Positions 35,141-51,500 of a stretch of 64,000 nt of DNA are shown piece by piece. The DNA is from Carallia brachiata (Eukaryota > Streptophyta > Magnoliopsida > Malpighiales > Rhizophoraceae), in the NCBI GenBank assembly GCA_021464245.1, contig JADCRB010000118.1, forward strand, positions 250,056 to 314,055, read 5' to 3'. The position numbers and the translations under genes were made by a program. Positions within the stretch are counted from its first letter, which is position 1. Every line of letters starts with the position of its first letter. A model generated the notes under the pieces. That model saw nothing but the letters and a program-made list of their open reading frames with translations. It was not told the origin of the DNA and searched no databases.

Positions 35141-37376
35141 GATTGACGTTTATTAGTATTATCTCAATTTCTATCTTTAATTTTTTTTGATAAAAAAAAA
35201 TCTACCATGGAGTCGAGGCTAACATATTTTTATTTGAAAATCTCATTTAATCCAACAAATAGACAGAAATTCATCACTCGAACATTATTAAATTTTAATG
35301 TAACTCTTCGATCACGATAATTGAAGAATTTGAAATTAGCGACGCACAGTTAACAGTTAAATTGGACAATTAAAAAATGAAAGCCTCTAAATACTACCAT
35401 TAAGATTCGAATCCAAATTATAAGTACTTAGCAAATTATCATCAAACTACCACTTTAAATAATAATTCATTTCTTTTTTGAATCTTTGTTTTTTCTATTT
35501 ATAATATGAATTTTGAGCTTTATGTAAGACAAAAAATTTATTAAAAAAATGTGGATAGGAGAAGTGTAGCCAATTAATAACAAAAAATAAAAAATAAAAA
35601 CTTAAGGACAAGAATGGCGTTTGTTGTGGTATAGTGCAGTGTTTTTAAAGGCGGTAGGCACTTTGAAATGGTAGGGTCTCTTAAAACTTTGATGTAAAGC
35701 AGAAAGCGTACGCATACGCGAGAAATGAGGCGCGCTTTTATAAAATAATAAAAGTTGCTAAAAAAAACATGGAGGTAACCATAAAAAAAAGTATGAAAAC
35801 TTAAATCAAATCTGATTAATGTTCACTTTTCCATAATGATCTCTCATGTTGGAATTATTAATTACATCAAGAGGTGGGAAGACCAACGGAGAGGCTAATT
35901 TACAAAAAAAAAAAAAAACAAAAGAAAAGAGAAAACTCAAACTAACCAAGCAAAAGTGGCAACATCTAACGAAAAAATTTTTCAAGTACTCAAATTTAGT
36001 AAACAGTATAAACGTTGTGCATGTATTTAAAAAAAAAATGAAGTGGGTTTAATTAAACAAAATGTCAAAGGTAATGGATGAAATTGTGTTTTAAGCCAAA
36101 ATATATTGATGACTACATAACATGTTTGTTACAGTTTGGTTTTTTCTTTTTTTGAACATAAAAAAAAATATATCACTAGTATGTCGTCGTTGTATCTGTA
36201 ACCTGAAATCATGAGTCACTTCTAAATGTTCTCATTTAATTTTTCATAAGGAAAACCCACCATTAAAGTACTATTACACCCGAATGGATTTCTCTCATGT
36301 CTGATAGTAGTATTAATAAATTTAAAATCTAATATTGCACCTCAACATTAATCTTTGTTTATTCAGGATAAGTAACAGTTAAAGAACTCGAACTTGAGTT
36401 AATGTGGGAATTGAGTACTTTAGATTACAATTAAACTACCATCTTCAATAGCGTTTTTGTTATAATATAAGACAACTAATTTTATATTGTTAAATTTTTG
36501 CATAAAAAAAAAATCTTTGCAAGTATATTGATTATAATACTTATGAGTTGAGGTCGGTATAATCACCAAGTATGAATCTCACTATTGTGCTCTCGGCATT
36601 AAATTCCCACATTTACAAAAACGGACATTAATAAAAAGATTCGAACTTAAGTTAATACAAAAAAAGACATGTCAAATTATTATCTAAACTTACACCTCAA
36701 ATAATACAGTAGATCGTGGTTGTTTTACAATAGTAGACATGATTTTATATTGTCGAATTTTAGGATCTCATCTCCATAAACTAAATTTCATATTCAACAA
36801 TATAAAATTGAAATGTAAGCAAATAATCATTGTCTCCACAAAAGCATATGAAGACATTAGAACATTCGATTTACATCTAACTCATAATTGCGTAACTATA
36901 CAAAGAATAAAAGAAGAAATAAAATCATATCAATGTAGATTTTGCAAATTGAATGGGCTAATCCTAAAATAAAGTCACTTACGAGAATTTATGGATAGCT
37001 TAATGAAATAAAACTTATAAATAACTAAGTTTAAGAGCAGAAGTTCGAACTTTCAGCTCGCTCCCCCTCCTCTTTTAATTGTGCAAGACTTGTTCACGTT
37101 TCAAGACCAAAAAAAATATATATATATTAATCTTTTTTTGTTTTTTTTTTACTAAAAAACAATCTTAGTCTTGAGTTTACCGAAACATAACAATATCAAA
37201 GCCATGAACAAAGCATAGAAAAGTCCACAGTTTTGATACAGTGGCAATGCAAAAATAAAATTTACAATTAACATGAGCAATATACCTATAAAAAGCGGAC
37301 TGCTCTAAAGATGATTAGCAAGAAGAATAGGCGAAGCCAAAAGAAATCACAAATTAGTACTTTAAAGCATAGAATT
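35141..37376. other. Intergenic stretch, diverged repeats
   Basis: AT-rich. Phrases such as ATTCGAACTTAAGTTAATAC (36640s) and GAACTCGAACTTGAGTTAAT (36380s), each followed about 50-80 bases later by an AAACTACCA- or AAACTTACACC-like phrase, occur several times and point to diverged copies of one dispersed repeat. No gene. Confidence 0.45.
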
Positions 37377-38016
37377 AAGAACCGGACTGGACCGACCGGT
37401 TCAACCGAAAAAATCGGGAACCTGTTCTAAGTCCGATCCGGTTCAAGTCTAAAAATGGAATTCGGATCGAACTGGAAAAAACCGGTCAAAAATCGAAAAA
37501 ACCAGGAAAACCGGGACTGGTTGAACCGGTTCAATTTAAACCAAAAAATTTTAAATTATAATTTAACCAAAAACTTTATCTAAATTATAATTAAAACTCT
37601 AATTTTAACTAAAAACTCTAATTTTAACTAAAAATTCTAATTTAGTTCTCAATTGATTAAAATTTTCAATTTAATCTTTAAATTTAAAAATTAATATTTA
37701 ATTACAATTTATAAATATTATTTTTTGAATTAATTTTTATAAATTATATTTTGTTAAATATATTACTTGTAATATCTTTAATATATATAAATATTAATAT
37801 AATTCTTAAAATACACCTTATTTTAAATATTTATTATCATTCTTATATAATATAACATTTTATATAATTATATAAGTTATATAAAAATTTAATTTATATA
37901 TATTTAATATTAAATACCGATTTTACCGGTTTAACAGTGATTTTACCGGTCGAACTGATTGAACTTTAAATCTCTCAACTTTCAGGTTCAATAACCGATT
38001 CAGTTATGAAAACCTT
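37377..38016. mobile_element. MITE-like element with CCGGTTCA subterminal repeats
   Basis: The left end carries dense CCGGTTCAACCG, CCGATCCGGTTC and AACCGGTTCAATTT words. The centre is strongly AT-rich, and the right end has complementary words (ACCGATTTTACCGGTTT, ACCGGTCGAACTG, AACCGATTCAG). Ends TAAGAACCGGACTGG and (reverse complement) TAAGGTTTTCATAACTG are partly similar. This symmetric plan matches the plant hAT-like MITE type and the insertion at 14054-14494. No target-site duplication was seen. It lies about 500 bases upstream of the SRPK start, so it may contribute to that promoter. Confidence 0.6.
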
Positions 38017-38248
38017 ACTTCAAAGAAAAGCGTTCAATGGATGAATGGAAAAAAAAAAAAAACTAAAAATAGGATAAAATGAAAATCGCTCAAATCAATA
38101 TTAAGTGTCTTATACGGTGCAGTGCAGACGGAATCGAAAGTAAACATGACATGATCGAGGAGACCCACCAGAAACCCAAGAGCCCCACCACGTACTCATA
38201 ATAAAAATTCGTTTCTTTAATTTCCCGGCAAGGATAATCAACGCACGC

Positions 38249-38261
38249 TTATAAACCCTAA
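38249..38261 (+). promoter_or_regulatory. TATA-like box overlapping a telo-box upstream of SRPK
   Basis: TTATAAACCCTAA combines a TATA-like element with AAACCCTAA (38253-38261), the plant telo-box found in promoters of translation and cell-cycle genes. It is about 260 bases before the kinase ATG, a sensible core-promoter or leader position. Function is inferred from position only. Confidence 0.4.
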
Positions 38262-38495
38262 TTCCTCTTCTTTGTGCCCACTGCCCACTGTCAAGCCAGA
38301 CACCAACCGTCGCTTCCTCCCCCAACAAACGCCCACCCACAGTCTCTAATCCATCAAAATCCCATCAGCTTCAATACCCATTTCCCAGTTTTCCATTTTT
38401 CTTTCCCTTTTGGGGGCTTTTTTTGGTTTCAATTGAAGAAACCCTCAAAATTCAATCAAAAATATTTGAATTTTATTACCCCAATTTGGTTGTAA

Positions 38496-41614
<3,119 letters not shown>

Positions 41615-42664
41615 ACATCACAAAATTTGCAGTTAGTATGTAGTGTTACAAATTTTCATGCTTTCATTTCTCTCTTCAAACATAGCTTTGTTCTAGATAT
41701 CAATTCTTTGCCAAGCAATTTCAGGCCTGGATCCTATTTTGTAGTGGAGATGCAGTGTAGGAAGCATTTACTTGTGTTTTGGGTAATATTGCTCCTGTTT
41801 TGAGATGAGGCTTTCTAAGATGGGTTAAGGTTGTCTTCTGTACCAAGCATGTTGGTCAGTTGATGGTTGGAGAGGCATATGGTGCCGCCTCAGTTGTACA
41901 GTTGCTTGGATTTTGTTTCTTTAATTTCTTTCTGTTGAGACATTGCTCGTCCCTGTACTCTTATCCAGCTTTTTGAAAGGTTGTCTATTGTTTGGCTGCG
42001 GCATTTGGGCATTGCCCCAGAGGATACTATAACCATTGATGGTATTTTTTTTTTTCTCCCCTGTATTCTAACTCCCCTTTTTTTTGGGTATTTAGGAGCG
42101 AACATGCATTAGATCTGCAGAAGAAGACAACCTTCCCCAATGCAAAATATGACTAAATATTTTTTTATGGCCTACGAAAATTGTTACTTGCATTTGCATA
42201 TTTGCATTTTGCTCCAATTTTCTTAGCTACATTACTTGCTGAAACAGAATATTACTGGTTTTATTGGTGTTTAGCATTACAGAAGGAGACGATTATTTAT
42301 TTTCCTGCAGAAATTGAGAACCCTGAAGGTGAAAAAAAGAAACGAACTTCGGGAAGCCTAGTTTTGTCGAAGCTAATCACTCTTTTGAGTCAATATCCAA
42401 TAAGAAACTCCCCGCATTGCTAACCAGAGCTTCCACCTTGCTTGTGTACCCTTGCTTGCACACCAGAAGCGGCATGGGACAGAACACTTCACAAGCTCAT
42501 CCGTTCGTCCCTTCAATGGTGGCTAACATGGAAATGCATTATTTGTCAACAAGCCTCAATTCTGCAACTAGACTTTGCTGTTAGTTCTCTCTCCCGAGCC
42601 TTGCGGCAGGTTCCTCAAAGTATGGTCAAACATGGTGAATATAACATATGCCTCACGACCTGTT
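41615..42664. other. Convergent intergenic stretch / 3' untranslated regions
   Basis: Between the kinase stop (+) and the acyltransferase stop (-). It should contain both 3' untranslated regions. No other gene recognised. Confidence 0.6.
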
Positions 42665-45600
42665 TCACAGGTGAAGTTTTATTCTTTCTGATACTCTTAA
42701 GATATCTGAGTGAATCCTATCGCCTCCAATCTCAGCACCAGTAGCTCCAGCAGCGACTCTTAGTACATCTTCAATTAAGGCAACGTTGCCCATGATGTCG
42801 ACGTGTGCCCCACTCTCTAGACCTCTCCCCTCAAGCAGGCAAGCCGGGGGCTTGTGCTGGTATTCCCTTATGTATGTTGCCATACCAGATGGGTTGAACC
42901 GACTCCTTCCTTTCCACCCTTTGGCACACATGAATCCAGCACTCACCACAGGCACACTTTGGTCGCCATCCACCATGTATACTCCACCGTTCAAGCAACT
43001 GCCCGCTTCTCCGTCAACGGAGCTGTCAATCCGGAATGGAATGCTCTTGCACCTATCAGTGGGTGATAGCTTGTAAATGTATGATCTTTCAGTGGGAATC
43101 CCAACACCATATAAGCAGTACATCTCCATATCTGGTGCATTGGGTAACCTGAAAGTTTTAAAGCACTAAAATTTGCACAGCGCTGACAGAAAAGCTATGG
43201 CAAATGAAATCTACAGTCATTAGATTAGGCTTATATGCATCAAATGGAAAAGTCCGAATGCAACACTTTAGCCATGTAAGAAAAAAATAAGCCGAACGTA
43301 GATGCCAACAATTGACAGTTCTCCATGTATTTAATCAATGTTCTTGGCTCTACTTATCAAAAAATAAGAAAGGGTACCCTGATCTCCAACTAGGATAATG
43401 AAGCAATGGGACACAACTAATCGATTGCTTATTTACTTGAATCATAAATGCAAATATTTGCTCCACAAAGAATGAAGACAAGAAAGAAAATCAAACTTAC
43501 CTGGTCTCCAGTGGGTTTGACCAGTATTTGTAATGGTCATATTTGGGGTCATCAAGGTTGTCAGCTATTCCATGAGAGAAATGAGCCTTGGCACGTTGCA
43601 TCATCTTCGGAGCCACAAAACGAAGCAGTTCAAGAAGACTTTTAGCTGTGTAAGCTTTGTTTTCAGCAACTTTTTGGATGCTTTCCCTGCTCATCTCATC
43701 ATATTCAGTCCAAACCTCTCCACAAGACGAGTTAAAGTTCTTATTGGTACTTGGCTGCAAAAACTCCTGTTAATGCCTGTTTGTCATCATTCACGTTATG
43801 TGAAAGGAAAATAAAAATATTAAACTGTAATGCAAGCGTTAACAATGTTAGCGCAGCACATAAGCTTGGAAGCCTGAGTCATATTGAGCAATTAAGTGAA
43901 ATATATGGAATGTGATCTTCCAATGCCTTGTTGGTATATAGACTGTTATTTCTGTTCTTAAAAGCAAATAAAGAAGGCAAGTATCATGGGTAGTAAAAGG
44001 ATGCCTTCTTTTCTCCAGTTGAAATTTTGGTCTGGAAGTAAAGATTCCGTTTATTCATGATATGGAGACCTGAAATCTGAAGTAAAGAGTCTCCTTTTTT
44101 CTGTGTAAAAGCACATGCCGCTAAGTCGTGCCCAAATACCATTTACAAGGCACTACTAATGTCCGTGCTCTAGATTTTTTCAAGAAACTTCAGGATTGGT
44201 GTTGCATAAGGGACTTGGAGCAGGACCTCAGGTGCAATGCAGATGGATAGCCGGGAAAGGATGGTTTGAACTTATGTCATTAGGACAAGAAAACGTAACA
44301 GCTATTCTCATCAGTTCTGCAAATTTTGATGGCTTTAAGTGGAATCACAGTAAAATAGTACCTTTGAGTGAAGAGGAGGAAGCTGTGAGGATTGTAATTG
44401 TGATGCTGCCTTGCCAAAAGAAATTATCCTTCCATACTTGACTGGTTTTTTCACATGGAATCCTCTCTTTACATCACTGCTGTTGCCAGTGTCTATTTCA
44501 GAAGATTCAACATTTTTTTTCTTTGGCAAACCACAAACATGCTCTTCTTCAGGAGACCAATCTAAGTCACCCCAAATAGTCTCTCCTCCTTTGGGCAACA
44601 ATGATATCATAGAATCCCAGGTTCTGGACACACGCATGACATGTTCAAGGGTTTGTAACCCAAGAATCTTAGAGTTCAAAACACCTGGATCCATAGCTCT
44701 GCAGCATCCACACAAGAAGCATTTCAGATCATAAAATCTCTTATTAGTACAGTTTATGGCAGAAGGAATTTCATACGAAGTTTTTTCCCCCATTTTTCAT
44801 TCATTTGGTGACCATTACTTTTGACCAGTATTTGTGTGAAGGCATGGATTTGTACTTCTATCTAGTTTGTGGAACAAAGAGTAAGAATGAGTCATAAACT
44901 GTTCAGTCATTGTAAGGAAATTGTGGCCTCCAACCCTAGAGGCTGTTTAGACTTATCATTACAAACTAAATGCCAATCAATATGAAGTTCCAAATACTAA
45001 CCTTAAAAAAGCAACATCTTTGGCCTCAGAAGAAACAAGATTACTAACGGCCTTTGGAACGCCAAGAAATGCTGGACCAATATTCATTACTGCTTTTATG
45101 TGCTTGTCACACCAACCTGGACCACCACCACCTCCCAATGGAGGGGGTGTTTCAACCCATTTTAGGAAGTGAAGAAAATAGATAGCCCCCATGGAATGGG
45201 GCACCACTACCACTTTCTTATAGCCGTTTGTTTTATACATAAGTTCTATCTTACTCTTCAATGTGCTAAGAGCCTGGTCCCGAATCTGCTAGTTCCCAGT
45301 GAGAAAAATATTAGTGGAGATCCATCCAAATTTATCCTACACAAATTTGGCATGCTTTTGCTGAAAGGGAACTAGAGAAAGAAAAGCAGAGACACAATGA
45401 GTAGAACTAACACAAGTATTTTTGTAATTTTTGCTATATGACTCAAACTAAATTTTTGTTCAAGGCCAAGGGCTCACAACCACCCGGTGCATTGCTGTAA
45501 TTGATCAAAGTTGAAGAAAACTATCAGCTATTACAAAAGGGACTTGAAGAAGTTTTCAAAGAATGTTGAGGCTGTCAATCTGCGATCGGTATTACTGCAG

Positions 45601-46951
45601 CTACAGGAATTCCAAACATAATAACTGGTAGGATGTTGTCACTAGTTGACATAACAGTGCATAGAGAATAAGAGAAGCAGAGGAAGAACCATTATACCTC
45701 TGTATTCTGGAAAGAGAGCCTCCAATCGTAAGCTGCCATATACATATTTTTTCCTTCATAACCAATTTTTGCCAAATTCTCAATCAGAACAGCCCAAACA
45801 AAGTAACCTGGAGCAAAGTAGTCAGCTGCAGCCAGTCCTGGGACTGCACGGATACGAATGCCTGGTGGGTCAAGGCCGGTCTCTTTGTCCAAAGACAGGT
45901 GCTCCAACCAACATAATGGCCTAACATTTCCAGCAGAAATCACACTTAAGTTCACTAAGCTAAACATAATTACTCCATGAAAAGCAACAAAAACTCTAAT
46001 TCAATGATGTGAGGACAGTGTTGATGCAAATACAGTTGCCCAAACAAAATGCAACAGAAGGCTCCAATTGCAGTTAACAAATGCAATTCTGTACATCGAA
46101 ATGAACAGAATGGAGATTTCAATAATTAGAGACATTCCAGCTGTGACAAGGCATATGACGCACGATAATGGCTTAGGACAAGTTTAGTACAACTGTCCAT
46201 TCCAATCTGGATTTTGTCTACCTATAGGTATAATTTAGTAGAACAAATGCAATATATCAAGCATAGAGCCACAATCAAACACAGTGAAACAGAATCTTTC
46301 AAGATTTTTTTTTTTTTTTTATAAAATGAGAAAGCGAGAGTAATGCCTTAATAGTTTTGCCTCTAGATGATTACGGCATGCATGCCACTGGCCCCGCGCC
46401 GGGGGTGGTTAGGTTTAATTCCAAAGAATTTGGTATTTAACCCAAAAGTATCATTCAAACTAGCACATAAAGTAGACCCAAAATTGTATTTAAGCTCCAG
46501 ACCTTTTGAAGACCTCAGTGAAGCCACCACCCCAAAGTCGCCTGCGGAAAAGACCTTCTGCACAGGGCTTACCTTCCCAGAGTTCTAGTCCCCCAGTGAC
46601 AATTCCGGGGACCAAAACAACTGGGTGAAGAGCAGTCAAGCCTTCGCGTTTAAGTCGTGTCCCAGGTGATTCAGGGACCTGAAAGCCAGGCAATGTGGCT
46701 GGCAAGCAATGAAATAAGAACAAGAGAAGCCACGAAGTTGTACACACATAACCAATTGTCCAACAGCAGCAGTCTATGCAACCCCATTCCTTTGGCTGCC
46801 TTTTAGTTCTCCTCCGTTTAATCTCCAAGGCATCATCTTTGGCAACAGTGGCCACAATTTCTTGTTTCTTGTCAAATTTAAGGGACTCAAAGGTTTGGAA
46901 TTTCACAGGCTCTACATAGCATAGCTTACGAAACCGGAGAATTGAAGCCAT
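42665..46951 (-). CDS. PDAT2: Phospholipid:diacylglycerol acyltransferase, PDAT2-like
   Basis: Minus-strand exons in transcript order: 46951-46503, 45920-45698, 45285-45002, 44698-44362, 43754-43501, 43148-42665; 2031 bases, 676 residues, frame kept throughout. PDATs move an acyl group from a phospholipid sn-2 position to diacylglycerol, making triacylglycerol at the ER. The N-terminus MASILRFRKL is followed by a basic stretch (KRRRTKRQPK, 45-54) and one membrane segment (about 64-84). The LCAT-type alpha/beta-hydrolase domain has the lid motif LWEGKPC (124-130), nucleophile Ser255 in PHSMGAIYF, the acid in VDGDQSVPV (Asp576/578) and His631 in SGAHVDIMGN. The LRFRKL start, EMSRESIQKVAEN and PHSMGAIYFLHFLKWVETP favour PDAT2 over PDAT1. 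Exon 3 begins E|IRDQ after a CAG acceptor. The catalytic residues are all present, so it looks functional. Confidence 0.95.
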
Positions 46952-47433
46952 GGAAGATGATAAACAACTTCAAATTCAACACCAAAACCAAAAATAAGGA
47001 CATCCCATTTCCATTTTGGAAAATTTCAGACAAATAGAATCACAGAAAGCTCTGGTGGCTCTGGTGGTAAATAATAGCAAGACAATTATCCGAAGATCAT
47101 TGAATTCAATTCACCTTGAAGAACAGAAGCAAGAACAACTCAATAAAGAAAAACGACAAAGAGATTGAACAATAGAGAAAGTACGTACAGATAAAGCAAC
47201 TATCCAGAAACAACAATAGAAAGAAGCCATTCAGGCAAAATATGAGACAGAGAGAGATATATATATATATATATATAGCAATGGTGGGTGAATTAATAAA
47301 GCAGAACAGAGAAAAAGATGTGGGCTTTTTTTAAGGTAGCCGTTGCAGAAAAGGCAAAAACCACGTGGAGAAGATGAAGATATGGGGAGTCTGGGAAGCT
47401 CCAGCAATCAACACTTTAAGCTTCACAAAAGAC

Positions 47434-47438
<5 letters not shown>

Positions 47439-47471
<33 letters not shown>
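47439..47471. repeat. (GA)n microsatellite
   Basis: About 16 GA units, 490 bases upstream of the acyltransferase start codon; as (CT)n on the coding strand it is of the kind common in plant promoters and leaders. Confidence 0.95.
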
Positions 47472-47475
<4 letters not shown>

Positions 47476-47737
47476 TTGGTTTTTGCTTTTTTGAGGATTC
47501 TTTCAGGAATGGCTGTGAAAAAGAAGAGAGTTTTTGGAGGTAAGCTGGCTAGTGAGATGATACCGAGGAAGGAGTAGTGAACGTGTGTGTGATTGCAAAG
47601 TAGGCCAGTATTTTGGTGCGCGGAAACACAACAAAATTGTGGCTATGTTCTCAATGGGAACGGGACACTTGTCTTGGCCTCTGCATGCAGTATATGTATG
47701 AGTTCCATGGACAAGTTAAATGGCAGAAAAGAAATAG

Positions 47738-47850
47738 TAATAGTATAATAAATTAATTATTATTTATAATAAAAAATTAATAAAAAATATATTTATTTTT
47801 ATTATAAATATTAATTATTTAATTATATAAATTAATAAATCGATTGCGAA
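47738..47850. repeat. Second copy of the AT-rich palindromic repeat
   Basis: Shares TTATAATAAAAAATTAAT, then ATTAATTATTTAATTATATA, with the element core at 3690-3810. Termini not defined. Confidence 0.35.
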
Positions 47851-48045
47851 AGTATCTCCTCGTCTTTACTTTTGCTCACTTTCACTGTTGCTTGCAGCTG
47901 CAAAGTCTCTCTCTCTGGGCAGTGACCAAAATGAAGGTGACAGCGACTGGAGGAGGGAGAAGAGAACAGGAAAAATGGCAAATTCTTTTGTTCTTTGGTT
48001 CTGTCTAAACGGGAATCCCCGAGGAGAGAGTCTCCACGATAAGGA

Positions 48046-48540
48046 TAAGTGGTGTTAAAAAGTAATTCGATTCGATAAATCGTCTGAATTCATTTGAAAA
48101 AATTAGGTTAAGAATTTGATTTTTCAATTCGAATCCAAAAGCGACATAACTCGAAAATGATTTAAAAATTTTAGGTTACATCGGATTGGATCCGGGTCAC
48201 CCATTAGTTTAAGAAAAAGAGAAGATAGTGAAAAAATTTTTAACTTTTACCTTTAACTTATTTTTTTTAAGTATTAATTAGTATCATTTTTATAAAATAT
48301 AAAAATATATAACGTAAAAATTAAATTTAAACGTTTAATTCATTATGAAAATGAGTTTTAAATTTAATTGAAATGTTTTATTTTAGTGAAAAATGACTTA
48401 AAAAAATAATAGTTCAGTGTGAATTCAACCTAAATTCGATCTGAATCTAACTCAAATCTAAAACGATCTAATCTGAACTCGAATCGAATGTAAAGTGACG
48501 TAAAAATAATCTAAGAAAAAATAAACGATCTGATTACGAG
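48046..48540 (-). mobile_element. Non-autonomous hAT-type MITE, copy 2 (inverted, eroded)
   Basis: Reverse-complement relative of 24454-24976. The end TAAGTGGTGTTAAAAAGTAA corresponds to the right terminal repeat of copy 1, and shared interior landmarks are TACCTTTAACTTA, TACTAATTAGTATCATTTT-like ATTAATTAGTATCATTTT, AATTAAATTTAAACGTTTA and GAGTTTTAAATTTAATTGAA. Similarity fades after about 48500, so the other terminus is degraded or deleted. CpG-type sites of copy 1 (GGGTCGGG words) are often changed to A/T here, as expected of an older, methylated copy (inference). Confidence 0.8.
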
Positions 48541-51500
48541 AACAAAAGCACACAGTACAAAAAAACACAGATACCCAAATTGTCAACTTGACTCCATTTG
48601 CAGCAGTGCCCGGCTCACCGGCTGAGGTCGTGGCTTGGACTTGACTGCCGGTTGCCATAAGAGCACTATCTTTTTTTTTTTTTTTTTTTTTTGCCTAAGA
48701 TTAGATGATTTTCTATAAGTACCAACAACTAATTACATAGATATTTAATAATTTCATTATTTTTATATTTTTATAAATTTAATTATTTAATAATACATAT
48801 TATTTTATAATTCCGTTAAAACGATTGTGTTTTTCTTTTTTTTTCTGTTCTTGTGGTTTTACTTTCTTTTCCCCAGCACAGAAGGAACCTTTTTGCAATA
48901 AGAGACCTTGCAAAGAAGCACAATTTATTTGTACAAGCCTCTATTAATGTTCTGATGTAATCAATGGAGGCACACAAAAAAATATATAGTTAGACATAGT
49001 CTCTCCGTAACTAATTCTATTACATTATTATATTTTAAGTAAGATGAAACATTATCATTTAATTTATCTGACGTTATTTAATAATTTTTTTTTTTAAATT
49101 CAGTCACTAAATTTTCACCAGTGATTTCCCAACTCGCTATTATGAGTAATGTTATCCAAGCATCCTTGACTCGACTTATGCACATGCCTACACATATACA
49201 ACGCAGGCACGGTTGTCAAGGAGATGGGTATGATGATTGATATGTTTTCGTTTTGCTTTTGTCAAGAAAATGTATGATTGATAGGCATGGTATGGTGATA
49301 TTCTTCGTTCGTACTCTTCCCTGCTGCATTTGCAGTTTGTGCAGCAGCCAGCGTTTAATGGAGCTGTGAAGAGCTTCCTTGGATTGTTTTTGGTCGGAGG
49401 CACTGATTATCTGACAAGAGTTTACAACATTTTTAAGTGGGGTTTCATTGGCCTTGAATAAATGAATCTTAATTTTCACTGACTGATATTCCTCTTTATT
49501 TAACATTTCAGCTTAATTTGCCATGCTTCTGAAATCTGCATTGCTGTTGTGTGTTCTCAGCTTGGCTTTGGATAAAACCGTGTGATACAATAAAACTTCG
49601 TGGTGCAATTGCCCCTATCAGACGTCCATTTGTGTGGTCCATTATATATGGTTTCATTAAGCATCTGCAATTCCCGAACTGCACTTTTTCAGCCCAGCAG
49701 GTATTCCTTTTGCACACATGAGCATTGCAGTGTTTTTGACAAGCTTTTAAGCACCTCAAATTTGGCATTATGGAACTAAGTCCCTTCCCGTGTCTTTTTT
49801 TGTTTTTTTTTTTTTCACAAGGAAAGTTGAAAGGCTAGGAAGGGAAAACAGGATCATTAGAACTCGAAAACGAGAACTAAAGTTTACATCATAGTGTTAC
49901 AATCATATTTGCTAGAAGCACGGAACTCCCTCTACATATTTGGTGGCAGAAAACTTCAGACACTATCTCTTAGTAATGCTTTGGATGCCATTGCCGTCAA
50001 TGAACGAGAAGGCACCAGTAGCCATGAAAAGAAAGCAAATCTAGCTATTGATCAGCCAATCTTATCAAAATGTCAGAAACAAGAGAAATCACGATACAGG
50101 GAACCTCACAATGTCAGAAACAAGAGAAAAATCACATGATAGACAACAATTACGAGCTACTTGATCTACAATTTAATACCCATGTGGATGATTGATTCTA
50201 TTTTCCATCTTTTTGCTGGATGGATGAATTTTGTCCTAGTTTTGTTTAGATCATTATCCCAAACATGAAATTAATAGACCTTGTTATGGATTTTTGAGTG
50301 AACTTGTGCTAGCATGTCCATCTTTCAATCACAAGAATATTGTTGTAAGACCTCTTTTATCATATAAGAACATTATTGTCTACATGTATTGCTGTTGGAT
50401 TCCGGTCCACAAAACGGCACCCATATAAGTAGAACGCACAAGAGACTTATGACAAATGCATTTTTTTAGAAGATCTATTATGTCATGGAGCACACTACTT
50501 CAAACAATCTTCGTATACTTCATACATCTCTCCATCATTCATTTGAATTTGAGCTATTAAAGCCTCAAAAAATTTGGAAAGACTCCTACTTAATTTCAAT
50601 ATAGAAAATGCACCTAACACATAATTACCTACTAATTTGATTCTTTTTATACCAAAAAGTTAATTCAATTTAAGACGTGAGTGAAAGCTAAAAACAAAAA
50701 ATTTAAGTGCAATCAGTTGAAATAAAAAAATAATAAAATATATTTGTGTAGTTTAAAATCGTGTATAAACCATAGTACTTACAAAAAAAGTAAGTTGTGG
50801 CTACATGTGTGCCCGAAGTAGCAAATAAGGCAAAGTATTGAATAGGTTATTACATAACCCTTTCTTATCACATAATTTTTTTTTTTCTTTTTATGCGTGG
50901 TGTAGCTTCCATTTTTAACCAAAAAAAAAAAAAAAACAAGGGATATACAAATAAATTCCCAGGTTTGCAAGTTTGAGTTTTGAATAGTCGTCTAAAATGG
51001 ATCGGCATATAGCTTGAAGGTGATTGAGGATAAACAAGATGATGTATGATGTCGAAGGCACTGCAACAGCGTGCATTGAAGTCGTATGGGCATCGAAAAG
51101 GTGAATCATTTTAGTCTCTTTGGCATCCCAATTTCATGTATTTTCTTTTAGCTTACTAAATGTTTCGAACTCAAACTCATGACTTTCAGTATAATAATGA
51201 AAGAATTTCTTTATCAATAAATTACAGTATGTAACGATTTATTTAATGCATTCTTTGTCCTATATATGTACACATATTTAAGAGGGAGGGGCTATTCCTG
51301 AATCCAGTTATCTTGGCTAGCAGCCAGAATATCAAAAGTCTAAATTATAACAACCTTATTCAAATGACCAATTGCATACGACAAGCATATTTATGCATTT
51401 TGTTATGTGCATATTCTTATTCAACTACCAAACGGTTTTTTGTTCTATTTTCTAATCGTTAGTCCCAAGTTCACGGGATAAGAGCAATACTTTGGAAATC

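Larger units (their letters stand above)
46952..48045. other. Upstream region of the acyltransferase
   Basis: Probable promoter and leader of the minus-strand gene. It holds a (TA)n at 47260-47277 and a (GA)n at 47440-47472 (CT-rich on the gene's strand). Frames through the GA tract are artefacts. A diverged copy of the AT-rich palindromic repeat of 3651-3862 is at about 47738-47850. Confidence 0.55.

Noticed and set aside
42442..43076. Plus-strand frames of 96-100 codons
   Set aside because: Antisense shadows of the last acyltransferase exon and its 3' untranslated region.
47343..47577. Plus-strand frames with Arg/Glu repeats
   Set aside because: Driven by the (GA)n microsatellite upstream of the acyltransferase; no start context or homologue.
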